Source: Emiliania huxleyi CCMP1516
Taxonomy: Eukaryota > Haptophyta > Isochrysidales > Noelaerhabdaceae
Assembly (NCBI RefSeq): GCF_000372725.1
Contig: NW_005196681.1
Location: 247,354 to 311,353, forward strand
Direction of reading: 5' to 3'
Length of the DNA stretch: 64,000 bases
Below, in pieces: positions 9,600 to 19,638 of this stretch. Under the pieces are notes generated by a model that was given only the letters and a program-made list of their open reading frames with translations, made no database searches and had not been told where the DNA came from. The position numbers and the translations under genes were made by a program. The stretch's first letter is position 1; every line of letters begins with the position of its first letter.

Positions 9600-10640
9600 C
9601 TACTCTTCCCATTCCCTCACCAGCGTCGTCCGCCACATTTCTCGCGTAAACCGTTGCCACTCGAAGCCCGTTGCGCAGTGCATCGTGCATCGGTTGTCCC
9701 ACACGACAAAATCTCCCGGCTCCCACTGCCACTGGACCACAAACTCGTCGCGCGTCGCAAAGGGCAGCAGCGCACGAAGCTCCGCCTCGACCGACGGCAT
9801 CTCGACCGCCTCGAGCTCGCACCGGTCCATCTCCGCTCGCGAAAGCTCGGCCCCGCCGGGCAGCACCGCGCAAGTCCCCGCGTTCATGCCGGACAGCGCC
9901 TCCCTGCCCGTCTGCGGGTGCCGCAGCACGAGAGGCACTCTCTGAGCCGGGTTGGCCCTCCGCTGGGCCTCGGAGAGAGTCGGGTAGTCTGGCGAGCCCC
10001 GCTTCTTCACCTTTGCGTCGTGGTGCGCCATCGAGCAGACGCAGGTCAGGCCCCGCAGCCGCTCCTTGGTCACCTCGTCCAGGCTCGCGAAGGCGGTCGT
10101 CGCGTCCGCAAAGCACGTGGCGCCGCCCGAGGGCGGGGCCGTCACGCAGTACAGCGCCGAGCCGACGGGAGGCCGCCGGCGGTACAGCGAGTCCGTGTGC
10201 CACGCTGGCTGCCGCTCGGCGGCTCGGTACTGAGCAGAGCCGCCCGGCGGCAGCGGCGCGGAGATGGTGTGCATCGAGATTAGGCGGCCCGTCTCGTCGC
10301 GCACATTGCCGATGCGCATGACCGACGAGAGACCGCCCACCCGGAAGTCAATCTTGCTATCATCCAGCTCCTGCTCCACCTCCCCGAAGAGCGCAGACAG
10401 CTCGAGCATGCCGCGAGGCGTCAGCGAGAGGCCGCGAAGCACGAGCAGGCCGCCGTTCTGCCGCCACAGGCGCCGCAGCAGCGCGCCATTGCGGATCAGG
10501 GATGGGAGCGATGCTTCCACGCAGGCGCCAAACGGCCGCAGCGGCCGGTGGTGCAGCGGCAGGAGGCCTCGCTGCCTTTGCAGTAGGAGGAGCGCGGTCG
10601 CGGCGACAGCGACGGCAACGAGAGCGGTGGAGGAGTGCAT
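9600..10640 (-). CDS. TauD/TfdA-family Fe(II)/2-oxoglutarate dioxygenase with N-terminal membrane anchor
   Basis: Intronless, 346 residues from the ATG at 10640. The N-terminus MHSSTALVAVAVAATALLLL is a signal or signal anchor. The fold is recognisable by the HxD motif in AWHTDSLYRRRPPVGSALY, the substrate segment GGATCFADATTAF, and the distal metal-binding His and 2-oxoglutarate-binding Arg in WDNRCTMHCATGF ... FTREMWRTTL. The facial triad (His, Asp, His) and the Arg are all present, so it should be active. It is closer to the taurine/2,4-D dioxygenase group than to prolyl hydroxylases. The substrate cannot be read from sequence. Promoter DNA beyond 10640 holds a long CT microsatellite. The frame continues upstream only through GA-repeat-coded residues, so the ATG at 10640 is chosen. 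Confidence 0.9.
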   Translation of the reverse strand: MHSSTALVAVAVAATALLLLQRQRGLLPLHHRPLRPFGACVEASLPSLIRNGALLRRLWRQNGGLLVLRGLSLTPRGMLELSALFGEVEQELDDSKIDFRVGGLSSVMRIGNVRDETGRLISMHTISAPLPPGGSAQYRAAERQPAWHTDSLYRRRPPVGSALYCVTAPPSGGATCFADATTAFASLDEVTKERLRGLTCVCSMAHHDAKVKKRGSPDYPTLSEAQRRANPAQRVPLVLRHPQTGREALSGMNAGTCAVLPGGAELSRAEMDRCELEAVEMPSVEAELRALLPFATRDEFVVQWQWEPGDFVVWDNRCTMHCATGFEWQRFTREMWRTTLVREWEE

Positions 10641-10756
10641 GTAGGTGCGTGTGGCGGGCGGGCTGGGCTGTGTGCTCTGGGCTGTGTCACGAAGCCGCCG
10701 GCGAGAGCGAAGCCGCCGGCGAGAAACGAGGGTGCGTGGTTTCTTTTTTCCGCTCT

Positions 10757-10757
10757 G

Positions 10758-10822
<65 letters not shown>

Positions 10823-10855
10823 TCTCTCTCTCTCCCCCCCCCCCCCCCCCCTCGC
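10757..10855. repeat. (CT)n microsatellite followed by poly-C
   Basis: About 60 bp of uninterrupted CT, a short interruption, then CT and a C run of about 18. It lies 120 bp upstream of the dioxygenase start. A polypyrimidine tract of this kind can form H-DNA and may affect transcription, but that is inference. Confidence 0.9.
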
Positions 10856-10884
10856 CCCTTCTCTCTACGAGCCAAATAAGGTCC

Positions 10885-10930
10885 AAAGGGAGGGATGGGA
10901 GGACGGCACGCCGCCACCACACACAGGGAT
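10885..10930 (-). repeat. dispersed repeat copy (GGCGGCGTGCCGTCCTCCCA family)
   Basis: This is the complement of the word seen at 9080-9112 and 35636-35668; another same-orientation copy is at 26384-26420. Four copies in 64 kb, each about 30-35 bp, lie outside genes. They often sit next to TTTCTTTC runs, which suggests the end of a larger mobile element. Confidence 0.7.
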
Positions 10931-11354
10931 TTTAATAAGAGAAGTGTGGTGGTGCTAGCCGTCGCCCACCCTTGGGCGTCTGCCTCTTCCTATCTCTCTT
11001 CCGGTCCCTCGCCGATTCTCGCTGCAACCTTCATGGACAGCACCCGGTGTGTGTGCATGCCGGGCGATGAGGTGTGGTTCTTGTGTGCTTGTGTGGGGGT
11101 GCCTCCCCGACTCGGACGGCCGCCTCAGAGGGCGGGCACGCTTTCTTCTCGCCCTCTCACCCGCGGGTGATGGCCGAGTCCACGGAGCCGCACGCTGCCT
11201 CTCCTTGGACGCAAGGCTCCGACTTCTATAGAGAAAACCTCATCTGCACCAGCGTTTTATAAGGTGCGGTCTGCGGACAACAGCTGCAGCGTCGCTGCGG
11301 GGCGAAAAGCCGCGGACGCCGCTCGCGAAACACATGGGTGTAAGGTTCTCGGAC
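10931..11354. other. intergenic region, no recognised gene
   Basis: I see no conserved frame, RNA gene or repeat in this stretch between the dispersed repeat and the histidine-phosphatase stop. Confidence 0.5.
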
Positions 11355-12293
11355 TCAGTGTAGCCGATCCCGCCCTGCATCGGCGCCCAACGGTGCATAT
11401 TTCCCAACGACCTGCCAAGTCCCTGCACGGCAGGCCTCGCCATCCGTGCTGTGGCACACCAGCTCAACCAGTTCAGCATAGCCAAAGTCTACAAAGTCCT
11501 TTCGATCGACGCCGACCAGTAGAGCACCGATCTTCCTCGCGAGCGCACCGTGCGTCACCAGGATGGTCGTCGAGCCGAGAGGAGCGAGGAGCTCCATGCA
11601 GTTGGCGATCTTGTGCGCGCGCTCTACGGCCGATTGCGGATGATGCGTCAGCCCATTCAATTCGGCACCGGAGCTTGGGTCATAGCTGACGAGGCAAGTC
11701 TGCCCGCGGTAGTGCACGTCGATGTGCCGGTGTATGGCGAGGAGGTCGGCCGGGCAAAGTAGCACAGGCTGGCACACACCACGAGGAGCCGAATCGCTCG
11801 TCGGTGGGACCGCCGTGTGCTCGGCTGGGAGCACGGAGTGCCGATGCGTGCCCATCATGCGAGGCCGCAGGAAGGTCTCCTCCTCTGCCAACGCCTCGTC
11901 GATCCCAATGCCGAGCGTTGGGACTCCCATGGAGTCTGTGAGGCATCCAGCAGTCTGCACGCAGCGCACCAGCGGAGAGCTACGCACGACCAAGGGTCCA
12001 TCCTGCACGCGCTCTCTTATCCATTTGCCGGTCTGGCGCGCTTGCTCGAGGCCCACGAGCGACAGCGGCCCGTCGTGTGGCCGTGACGCGTCCCGTGCCC
12101 ACTCTGGATGCACGTGATCAAGCCTCTCCGCATGGCGAATGAGGAAGACACGAGTCGTCGTCGTGCCTGCGGTGGATGATGCACCGTGGTCCGATCTGCT
12201 AGTCGAGGCGCTGGCCGACATGCTGGCTGTGACGCTGGTGGCCGCGCCAGCGACGGCGGTGGCATGCAGCACAACGCGCCTGAATTGGTGCAT
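11355..12293 (-). CDS. histidine phosphatase (phosphoglycerate-mutase-like, UBASH3/Sts-like)
   Basis: Single exon, 312 residues, ATG at 12293. After a Ser/Thr-rich leader comes the catalytic RHAE block (VFLIRHAERLDHVHPEWA), with the phospho-accepting His. Downstream are LSLVGLEQARQTGKWI, VVRSSPLVRCVQTAG (second Arg) and LVTHGALARKIGALLVG (second catalytic His). The Arg-His-Ala-Glu-Arg-Leu-Asp form resembles UBASH3/Sts phosphatases and fungal/plant relatives rather than glycolytic PGM. There is no UBA or SH3 domain, so it is a stand-alone catalytic domain. The substrate is unknown. It diverges from the MFS transporter gene across about 1 kb. Confidence 0.88.
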   Translation of the reverse strand: MHQFRRVVLHATAVAGAATSVTASMSASASTSRSDHGASSTAGTTTTRVFLIRHAERLDHVHPEWARDASRPHDGPLSLVGLEQARQTGKWIRERVQDGPLVVRSSPLVRCVQTAGCLTDSMGVPTLGIGIDEALAEEETFLRPRMMGTHRHSVLPAEHTAVPPTSDSAPRGVCQPVLLCPADLLAIHRHIDVHYRGQTCLVSYDPSSGAELNGLTHHPQSAVERAHKIANCMELLAPLGSTTILVTHGALARKIGALLVGVDRKDFVDFGYAELVELVCHSTDGEACRAGTWQVVGKYAPLGADAGRDRLH

Positions 12294-13300
12294 TGAATCG
12301 GTGCATTGCCGCCGCCTATGACACCACAGCCCGCCCCGAACGGAACGTGTGATGTCACTATTTCACTCGGATTAACTCCATTGCACCTTCGGTGAGGGTC
12401 ATGGCGCGTAAAAGGAGACACGGAATCGCGTGCCTCCACCAGGAAGGGCTACGCAGTATCCCTGACATCCCCTGGGATCCTGCCACTGAAGGCGGAGGGT
12501 TGGGACTCAAACGGCTTGGGCACTACATACAGGTCCGGAGGGAACCTCAACGTCCTGCAGCCACCCGCGGCGCCGTAAGGGATCGCACCTCGGACCAGAT
12601 ACTCTGCTGGAGGAATGGTTGGGCAAGTTACTCAGGACACGATCCCGGCGTGAATACAACTAACTGACGGATCCGCTCCTGACAGTGGCATGCACCGCGC
12701 CGCGGCGCGTGCCACTGTCTTTGTTTGAAGTAAAAAGTCGAATCAGAGCGGTGTCGGCGTTGTCCTGAGTTTTCTCCCCCGGACCGCCCAACCGGGACCG
12801 CTCCGGGACGCACGCCGGCGAAGCACCATCAAGCTGCTGTACGGCCCCGGAATCGCCTCCCCTGGCTTAGCTAGACTGAGAGATATTGTGCACATGGTCA
12901 GTCTCTACAATGTATACACTGTCACTGACACTGAACCTCCCAGAGCTCGTCCCGGTCCGCCACGGCCATCCTCAGCCTCCGGAGGGCCCCTGGCCGCGGC
13001 GCGGTGCGGCGGCGTCACAAATCCGACCACAGAGCACCGGGACGCGGTCGGGCGATCTGAGGCCCAACTAGGCGTATGCATTGCCTATCCAGGGCTATCA
13101 CCTGGACCCAGCAACAGGCGCCTGCGGCGCCGTGGCCACGAGCTGCTGTTCACACTTGCCCAACCATTCATGCAGCACAGTAGAGAGCCACACCCCAAAG
13201 CCAAAGAGTAGGCAGGATAGCGCGGGCACAGCACCGCCTGTTCTCCGCGGCTGAGTGAGAGCCTTCGCTCGAGGGCTCCGAAGCTGCTTTCTCGACGTTT
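12294..13300. promoter_or_regulatory. divergent intergenic region between histidine phosphatase and MFS gene
   Basis: This is about 1 kb of non-coding DNA. An imperfect hairpin (GACAGTGGCATGC with its inverse GCGTGCCACTGTC) lies at about 12679-12718. No TATA box or conserved operator was recognised. Confidence 0.45.
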
Positions 13301-14891
13301 ATGCGGCCAACGCCACTGCTGCGCCTTCTCGACTCTCCGACCAACGTACTTCTGCTCGCCGTCTTCGTCGACATGTTTGGCGTCGCCCTCGTGCTGCCGA
13401 ACCTTCCATTTCTCTTTGCGGAGCTCGGCGGCACGCCAGAGAGCTTTGGCGTGCTCTCCTCCGTCTACGCGATAGCTCAGCTCACGGGCGGACTCGTCAT
13501 TGGCCTGGTCGGCGACCGCCGCCTCGGCCAGAAGCTCTCGCTCCAGATCAGCTTTCTCGGCGCCGCTCTCTCCTACGCCGTGGCCGGCGTTGCGACGTCG
13601 CTGCTGCTGCTCGTCGCATCCCGAGTGATCGTCGGGCTGGCCAAGCAGACGATGACATGCTCGACGGCGCTTCTCAGCTCGCTCACCGACGAGGGAGGCC
13701 GCACGCAGGCCCTCGGCCGCCTCTCCTCCACTATGGCGCTCGCCCTCTCCCTCGGCCAAGCGCTCGGTGCGCCCGCCCGCGTTGCCGCCTCTCCTCAGCG
13801 CGGCTCACGGCCCGCCCTCTTCGCTCAGGCGGCATCATCGCCTCCCGCTATGGGCGGCGCATCCCGTGCCTCGCGGCGGCGGCTCTCTTTGCGGCCGACA
13901 TCGCCCTCGTGCAGCTCTGCCTTCCGCACGTGGCCGCGCGAGGCGGAAAGGGCGGCGGCGAGAGCGGCGGGGACGGCGGGAGGAGTGGCGGCGGTGGCCG
14001 CGTCGCCGCCGTACGCTCCTCGCTGCAGCAGACGGCGGCTGCGTTCGGCGGCGGCGGCGGCGAGATGCTGCTGCTCCGGCTGCTGTACAGCCTGCTCATG
14101 CGGGCGGGGTACTCAATGCACGCGCTGTACGAGAGCCAGGCGGCAGTCCCTCGCCTCGCGCCTCACTGCTCACGCCTCGCGCCTCACGCCTCACGCCTCG
14201 ACCTGGCGCCTCACTCCTCGACCTGGCGCCGCGTCCGTCAGGTGTGGTCCCTCTCTCCGGCCGTGTCTGGCTCTCGCCTTCCCTCGCGCGGCCGGCTGCG
14301 CGGCACGGGCGTGGCCGTGACCTGCCCACGGCCCGTGTCCGTAGGCTCTCTCGCCTCGTACAACCAGCTGCTCGGCCTCGCGGTAGACTGGCTCCTCGTC
14401 GGCAGGCTCGCGGCCAGCCGGGGAGAAGGGCGGCTCCTCTGCCTCTGCCTCTGCCTCGCAACCCTCAACTCGCTCCTCGAGTCGCGCCACCGCGCGTTCC
14501 TCCTCTACGCCGGGCGCCGCCGCCGCCGCGAAGAGCCGGCGAAGCGGCGGCGGACTCACCCGCGACTTCGCGCGGCTGTAGGCTGCACCTCCCCGTCTCC
14601 GCCGTCCTCGGCCGGATCACAAAGACGTGCCTCGCCTCGCTCTTCTCGAAGTCGGTGCCCGCCGCCGACCAGGCCCTCGTCCTCTCCGTCCTCGACATCG
14701 GCAACTCCGCAATCAACGTCGTCGCGCCGCTCTACGGCGGATCCGTCGTCGGCCGGCTCGGCGTCGCGTCGCAGCCGCTGCTCGCTGCGGCGCACTACGC
14801 GCTCCTCCTCGCGCCAACCGCGCTAGTCGTGAGGCGCGCCGAGAGCGAGGCCGCGCGGAGAGGAGGCGGCGCCAAGCCAAAGGAGCTGTGA
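13301..14891 (+). CDS. major facilitator superfamily transporter (TetA/MFSD-like), four exons
   Basis: The start is an ATG at 13301. Exon 1 (13301-13766) encodes NVLLLAVFVDMFGVALVLPN and the MFS signature region GLVIGLVGDRRLGQKLSLQI between TM2 and TM3, then TM3-TM4. A 62-nt GT-AG intron (13767-13828) joins ALG to GIIASRYGRRIPCLAAAALF. Later exons give GEMLLLRLLYSLLMRAGYSM, then SLASYNQLLGLAVDWLLVGR, and finally VLGRITKTCLASLFSKSVPA ... AINVVAPLYGGSVVGR ending KPKEL. The order fits a 10-12 TM proton-coupled antiporter of the TetA/MFSD9-10 group. The junctions near 14140-14345 and 14515-14585 are not settled, and the former intron holds a TCACGCCTCG-type tandem repeat. The substrate is unknown. 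Confidence 0.85.
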
Positions 14892-15620
14892 GCTCGGCAC
14901 GTTGCCCGCGGCCGTACGTTCGTGTCGTCGGCCCTCGAGATTCGTTTAGCGGTCTCGAGTCTGTAGGAAAACTAAGCGTGGGCGACGCGAGTGTGTGTAT
15001 ATGTACGTTATCCGAGTGTACACGTTGTGAGAACCCGCTTGTTGGCTTTGCGCCTGACCGCCTCTCCGTACTGAGCGTGTAACTCTGTGATCTGATCTGA
15101 CAGTCTGTGTGGGTTCCGATTTTTTTTCTTGCTGAGAGATGAGACCCTTAGGGTACCCCTAAGCGCTAAGGGGGCGAGGGCCGGATTTATAGCACAGCGC
15201 GGATGCTCGCCAGCAGACCAGCACGGCCCGCCGTCGGTCGCGGTCTCGTCTTAGTTCTGGCAGCGTCGGCGCCGACCTGCTCCCGCGCGCTGGCCACGCA
15301 TCATGCTGCGCTTCGCGAGCAATCGCGTAAAACGGGAGGCTCGCTGGCTTTTTGTGGCTTTTTGGACGGCTTTTTTGGATACTCCCGCCCTCCCACCCCT
15401 CTCTTGGATTTTTTAAAACGCCTTTTCAGAAATGCAAATGGGGAGTCACGCATGACATTTGACATATGCCATGCATGTGCATGCACGCACATGCACATGT
15501 GCATGTGCATGCAGATGCACCTTTTCGTCTATGACTATGTGTGTGAGCTGCGAAGTCGAAGTCACTGTGTCGTGCGCGTAATTTTCTTGTTTCGTATAAA
15601 CTGATTACTTCTTAGGCGTT
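14892..15620. other. intergenic region with a doubtful small ORF and a TGCATG repeat
   Basis: An ORF at 15203-15604 (133 aa) starts with a signal-like stretch (MLASRPARPAVGRGLVLVLA) after an ATTTATAG box. It then runs into a TGCATG/CATGCA alternating tract (15470-15520) with no homology, so I do not call it a gene. The alternating purine-pyrimidine tract could adopt Z-DNA. Confidence 0.45.
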
Positions 15621-15960
15621 CGGGCGTTAGTGCCAGAGCGCGCCAGTCGCGTCTAGTGTCGTGAGAATGAGAGCAGCACTTGGAGCACTTTGGAGTGCAG
15701 GTCGGTAACCACCGCACGCCCAGGACCGGGGAGCTGAGAAGCTTGGCCTTTTATACGCTTTTCTCGCCGAGTATTATCTATATTCTTTTTGCGTATTCTT
15801 TCCGTATTCTTGTCCAAAATAGGGTCTATATTCTCGAATATGGCAAGAACAGATCCCAGTTGGCCAGACGATTGGGGTCGGGTTGCGGGCTAGAGAGCCC
15901 TACCTATCCCTGGGGGGGTGCGCGGTCGCAGGGCCATAACACGGGTCTCCGAGGGATAGC
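15621..15960 (+). repeat. dispersed repeat, copy A (about 340 bp)
   Basis: Shared with 61592-61835 (copy B). Common blocks are GCGCGCCAGTC-like, ACTTGGAGCACTTxGGAGTGC, GGTAACC...CCAGG, CCGGxGAGCTGAGAAGC, CGGGCTAGAGAGCCCTA, GGGGGTGCGC, CGCAGGGC and ACACGGGTCTCCGAG. Copy A has an extra AT-rich stretch of about 115 bp (15745-15860). Partial copies lie near 9150 and 60770. The family is unknown and no coding capacity is seen. Confidence 0.75.
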
Positions 15961-15964
15961 TCCG

Positions 15965-16028
15965 CGCTCCGATGTCCCAAATTACGTGTGAGTGTTAGAG
16001 TTGTTTGGTATTGCTAAAAATCTCTCTC
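15965..16028 (+). repeat. solo arm of a foldback element
   Basis: The block from CCCAAATTACGTGTGAGTG through TTAGAGTTGTTTGGTATTGC to AAAAATCTCTC matches either arm of the palindromic element at 58485-58633. Only one arm is present here, directly joined to copy A of the dispersed repeat. Confidence 0.75.
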
Positions 16029-16278
16029 CGATGTCTGCGCGTGAACAATTTCTTCTTGTTGTCGGTGTACCTGTGTTAGTGCCAGTGCGCGCCAGTCCCG
16101 TGCCCAGTGTTGTGCGAGGGATTTTGTTGTAAAATTCTTGTTGCATTCTGGCACCCACTCTCTTGGTCGCCTGCGAACAATTTCTTCTTGTTGCATTCTG
16201 GCACCCCTCGAGAGGCTCACGCGGAGTCGGCTGGGGCTATACCAGGATTTGCCTTCGACAGCGGCCATCTGGTGAGCG

Positions 16279-19200
16279 ATGCTGCTTCTCGCTGCGCACC
16301 TCCTCGTCACGCCATGCCGGCACCACGCAACGCCGATCTCGATGGCAGAGGCCTTGGAGGCGTTGCCACGCCGCGAGCTGCAGGCGCTTGCCAAGCAGAG
16401 CGGACTGCGAGCGAATCAAAAGAGTTCAGTCCTCATCGCGCAGCTCAGTGGAAGGAATGGCGGCGTCTGGCCGCCAGCAGGCGTGGCCGGTGCACCCGTG
16501 GACCTGCCGGCGGCAGAGGACGAAGACCTGCGCTTGCTCTCGCGGAGAGAGCTGCAGGAGGTCGCCAAGCGGAGGGGCGTGCGGGCAAACGCAAAGTCGA
16601 GCGAGATCATCTCGGCGCTGGAGTCGCTCCGTCACGCCGACAGAGCCGCGCCGGAGCCCGACCCGGCACCAGCACCGCCAGAGGCTGCCGCGCCGGTGGA
16701 GGCTGCGGACGTCGGTCTCGATCTGGTGGAGCGAGCCCGGCCCGCGGTGCTGACGCCCGCGCCGTGCGCGGGCGGGCGGTGGCAGCCGATCCGGCTCCGC
16801 GGCCCGTCCCTCGAGCTGACTCTGCTCGTGCGGGACGTGGGCACGCCAGTCGGCCGGCTGGATGTGCCTCCTCTGAGCATCGTCGGGGAGAGGCTGGGCG
16901 GGGCGGAGGTGGAGGCGGAGGTGCTGCCCGCGCTGGAGCTCGGGGAGGAGGAGGTGGCGCTCGCCGCGGGGTGGGCGTCCACGCTCACCGGGCTGCTCGG
17001 CATCGACGAGCCCGGCCTCTTCCCTGCTCCGGCTCAGATGCTGCATGCGGACGGCGTCTCGAGCGGCTCCGCGGGCGGGGCCGGCGAGGCGGCGGTGCTC
17101 TTCTGGCCGCAGACGGAGGTTGGGGGCGGCGCTGGTGCGGCGGGCGAGCGGCGCGCTCTCGACGCCTTGCGGGACCCGGCGCAGTGGGAGAGGCTGACTG
17201 CGGAGCCGGGCGCCGCAGAGCCGCGCGCCACAGAGCTTGGCACTGCAGAGCTTGGCACTGCGGAGCGGGGCGATGCAGCTGCGTGGCCCGAGGACGGCGA
17301 GGGGGAGCCGGTGGTTGTGCTCGAGCACCGGAGGCCGGAGTGGGTTGCGCTCACGCCCACGCTACGGCTCTCCCGCGGTGTGGCCGGCTTGGCGAGGGTC
17401 AACCCGGACCGGAACGAGCAGAGCGGCGTCGGCGAGAAGACGCACCGCAACCCGAAGAACGCGCTGCAGGAGGCCGCCTACCGGCGCGGCCTCCCGCCTC
17501 CGAGCTACGCCTCGGAGCAGCTCTCGGAGCAGGTCTGGGCCGCGACCCTCTCCCTCGAGGGGTACGGGCACTTCCGCGGCGAGCCCGCGCCGCGGAAGCG
17601 GCTCGCAGAGATGGCTGCGGCGCGGCTCGGCCTCCGCGCCGTCGAGGAGGGGGCGGAGCCCCCTGCGGCGGCGGAGCCCCCTGCGGCGGCGGCGGAGGAG
17701 CCGGCGGTGCTGCCGCCCGGAGGAGTGGGCAGCCCAAAGGCGCGGCTGGGCCGGCTGGCGACGCGGGCGGGCGGCTACGTGGCCTACTCCGTCGAGCACC
17801 TCGGCCACCAGCTCTTCCGCGCCACCGTCCGCCTCGCCGGCATCGAGGCCGCCTCCCCCGCCGCGTGGCCGCCGGCGGCAGGCCTCGACGCCGCCGGCGA
17901 GCCCGCGCGCTCGAAGAAGCTGGCCGCGCAGAGCGCTGCGACGGTCGCACTCGGCGAGTGGGGCGACCAGCTCGCGCTGCTGTGCGAGCCCGGCGCCGAC
18001 GCCGCGGGGGAGGAGGGGGAGGGCGGAGGCGCAGTGCTTCGGCTCGCCCTCCCTCTCCGCGCGTCGCAGTGGCGCGGCGCGGCGTGTGCCGTCGTGATGG
18101 CGCGCGTCCTGGCGCACGCCGCAGAGGTGCGCCTCCTCCGCGCCGACCTGCTCACGCTCCTGCCCGCGGCGTCGGTGCCTTCCTATGCGACCCTCTGCGG
18201 CGCCACGACGCCGCGCTCGATCGGCGGCGGCGGGGAGGGGTCCAACGAGATGTCCGCTTGGGTGGGCAACGCGGTCTTGGGCCTCTGCTGCAAGGTGGCC
18301 GCCGTCCTCGCCCTCGGCGCGCCGCCGCGGCGGGCGCAGCAGGTCTTCTCCCCGCACTACTACCGCTGGCTCGGCACCAGCTGGCTGGCGGGGCGGGTGC
18401 GGTCGCGCGGGTGGGAGAAGGCGCTCTTCCTGCAGCCGTGGGCCGGCGAGAGCGGCATCACGCGAGGGGGGGCGAGCCCCGAGACGCAGAAGGAGGTTGG
18501 CGAGGCGGTCATCGGCGCCGTCTTCCTCCACAGCCTGGCGGCGCACGGCGTCGACCGCGCGATGGAGGACGCGTGGCGCCTCTGCTCGCGCGTCGTGCTG
18601 CGCGGCGAGGGCAGCGTGGCAGAAGGGTGGGGCGAGGCGCTCGCCGTGCTCCGCCCGCGCCTCGTCGCTCGCCGGCCGGGCCCCGTCCGCGTCTGGGTCG
18701 ACCTCCTCTCCCTCCCGTGGCCTAACCCTCACCCTCACCCTCACCCCAACCCTAACCCCAACCCTAGGTCGACCTCCTCTCCCTCCCGTGGCCTAACCCT
18801 CACCCTCACCCTCACCCCAACCCTAACCCCAACCCTAGGTCGACCTCCTCTCCCTCCCGTGGCCTAACCCTCGCCCTCACCCTCACCCCAACCCTAACCC
18901 CAACCCTAGGTCGACCTCCTCTCCCTCCCGTGGCCGAGCGAGCCGGGCCTGTTCGCCTCGGCCGCCTCGCGCGAGTGGGAGGGGCAGTCGCTCGAGTTCG
19001 TCGGTGACGGCGTCCTCCGCGTCCTCCACTCGCTCCACCTCCTCGAGTCGCTGCCCGGCTCGACCGAGCGCGGCGTGCGGGCGGCGGCTCGCATCGCGAT
19101 GGAGAGGAACGAATTCCTCGCGCGCCGGATCTCGCGCGTCGTCGGCACAGACGGCTCCTGGCTGACGAGCAAGCTCCGGCTTGCGCGCGACGAGGTGCAG

Positions 19201-19494
19201 CGTTCGATGGCGGAGCAGGACCAGCTCCAGCTGGGCGACGAAGAGGCGTTTCGGCTCGACCTCGCCGCCAGCTTGCCCGACGAGAGCACCAAGGTGCTGG
19301 CCGACGTGCTCGAGGCGCTCGTCGGCGCGGTGGCGGTGCAGGACGGCCTCGAGCGGGCGGGTGCCGCCTTTGCCCAGGTGGTCCTCCCGCCCCAGTGCGT
19401 CGTCGACGAGCTCGCCGACGGCAGGGTCGCGGGCGACGTGACGCAGCTCCCCGCTGGCTCCGGTGGTGCCTCGAGGTGGTCCGCTTCAGCATGA
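16279..19494 (+). CDS. Dicer/Drosha-like protein: SAP-SAP-dsRBD-dsRBD-RNase IIIa-RNase IIIb
   Basis: Two phase-0 exons, 16279-18696 and 18910-19494, give 1000 residues. Residues about 25-57 and 83-117 are SAP motifs (LPRRELQALAKQSGLRANQK; LSRRELQEVAKRRGVRANAK). Residues about 386-457 and 484-560 are dsRBD-like (NPKNALQEAAYRRGLPPPSY; AARSKK-type end SKKLAAQSAATVAL). Residues 654-774 form a degenerate first RNase III domain: NEMSAWVGNAVL has Ala and Asn where catalytic Glu and Asp are expected, with KEVGEAVIGA downstream. Residues 807-960 form an intact second domain: SLEFVGDGVLRVLHSLHLL and STKVLADVLEALVGA keep all four acidic metal ligands. There is no helicase, PAZ or platform domain. It likely cuts dsRNA in the nucleus or on DNA-associated transcripts (SAP). 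The start could instead be the ATG at 16342, which removes a hydrophobic leader. Confidence 0.85.
18697..18909 (+). repeat. intron made of exactly three copies of a 71-bp unit with telomere-like core
   Basis: Units start at 18697, 18768 and 18839; a partial fourth begins the next exon at 18910. Each unit is GTCGACCTCCTCTCCCTCCC, GTGGCC, then TAACCCTCACCC...AACCCTAACCCC and ends CCCTAG. A GT at the start of unit 1 and the AG at the end of unit 3 splice codon Trp to Val-Asp-Leu-Leu in phase 0, making a 213-nt intron. Because 71 is not a multiple of three, retention meets a stop at 18865-18867 and loses the RNase IIIb domain. Confidence 0.88.
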
Positions 19495-19638
19495 TCACTG
19501 ATCAGGGTGGGCTCGTCTCATGTCTGTATGTGTGGACTCGTGGTGGTTTGAAGGTTTCGTTTTTGACATCTGTCCGTACACAAAAAGGCCAGAGAGCTCG
19601 AGCGGAAGCCGGCGGTGAACTCCAAAATTTGCTATAAC

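Noticed and set aside
15203-15604. 133-residue ORF with signal-like start
   Set aside because: Runs into a TGCATG simple repeat, has no homologue that I know and no splice partner.
18721-18905. Telomere-like CCCTAA repeats taken as an interstitial telomere
   Set aside because: The motif is part of a 71-bp intronic unit, is interrupted by CCCTCA, and sits inside a gene.
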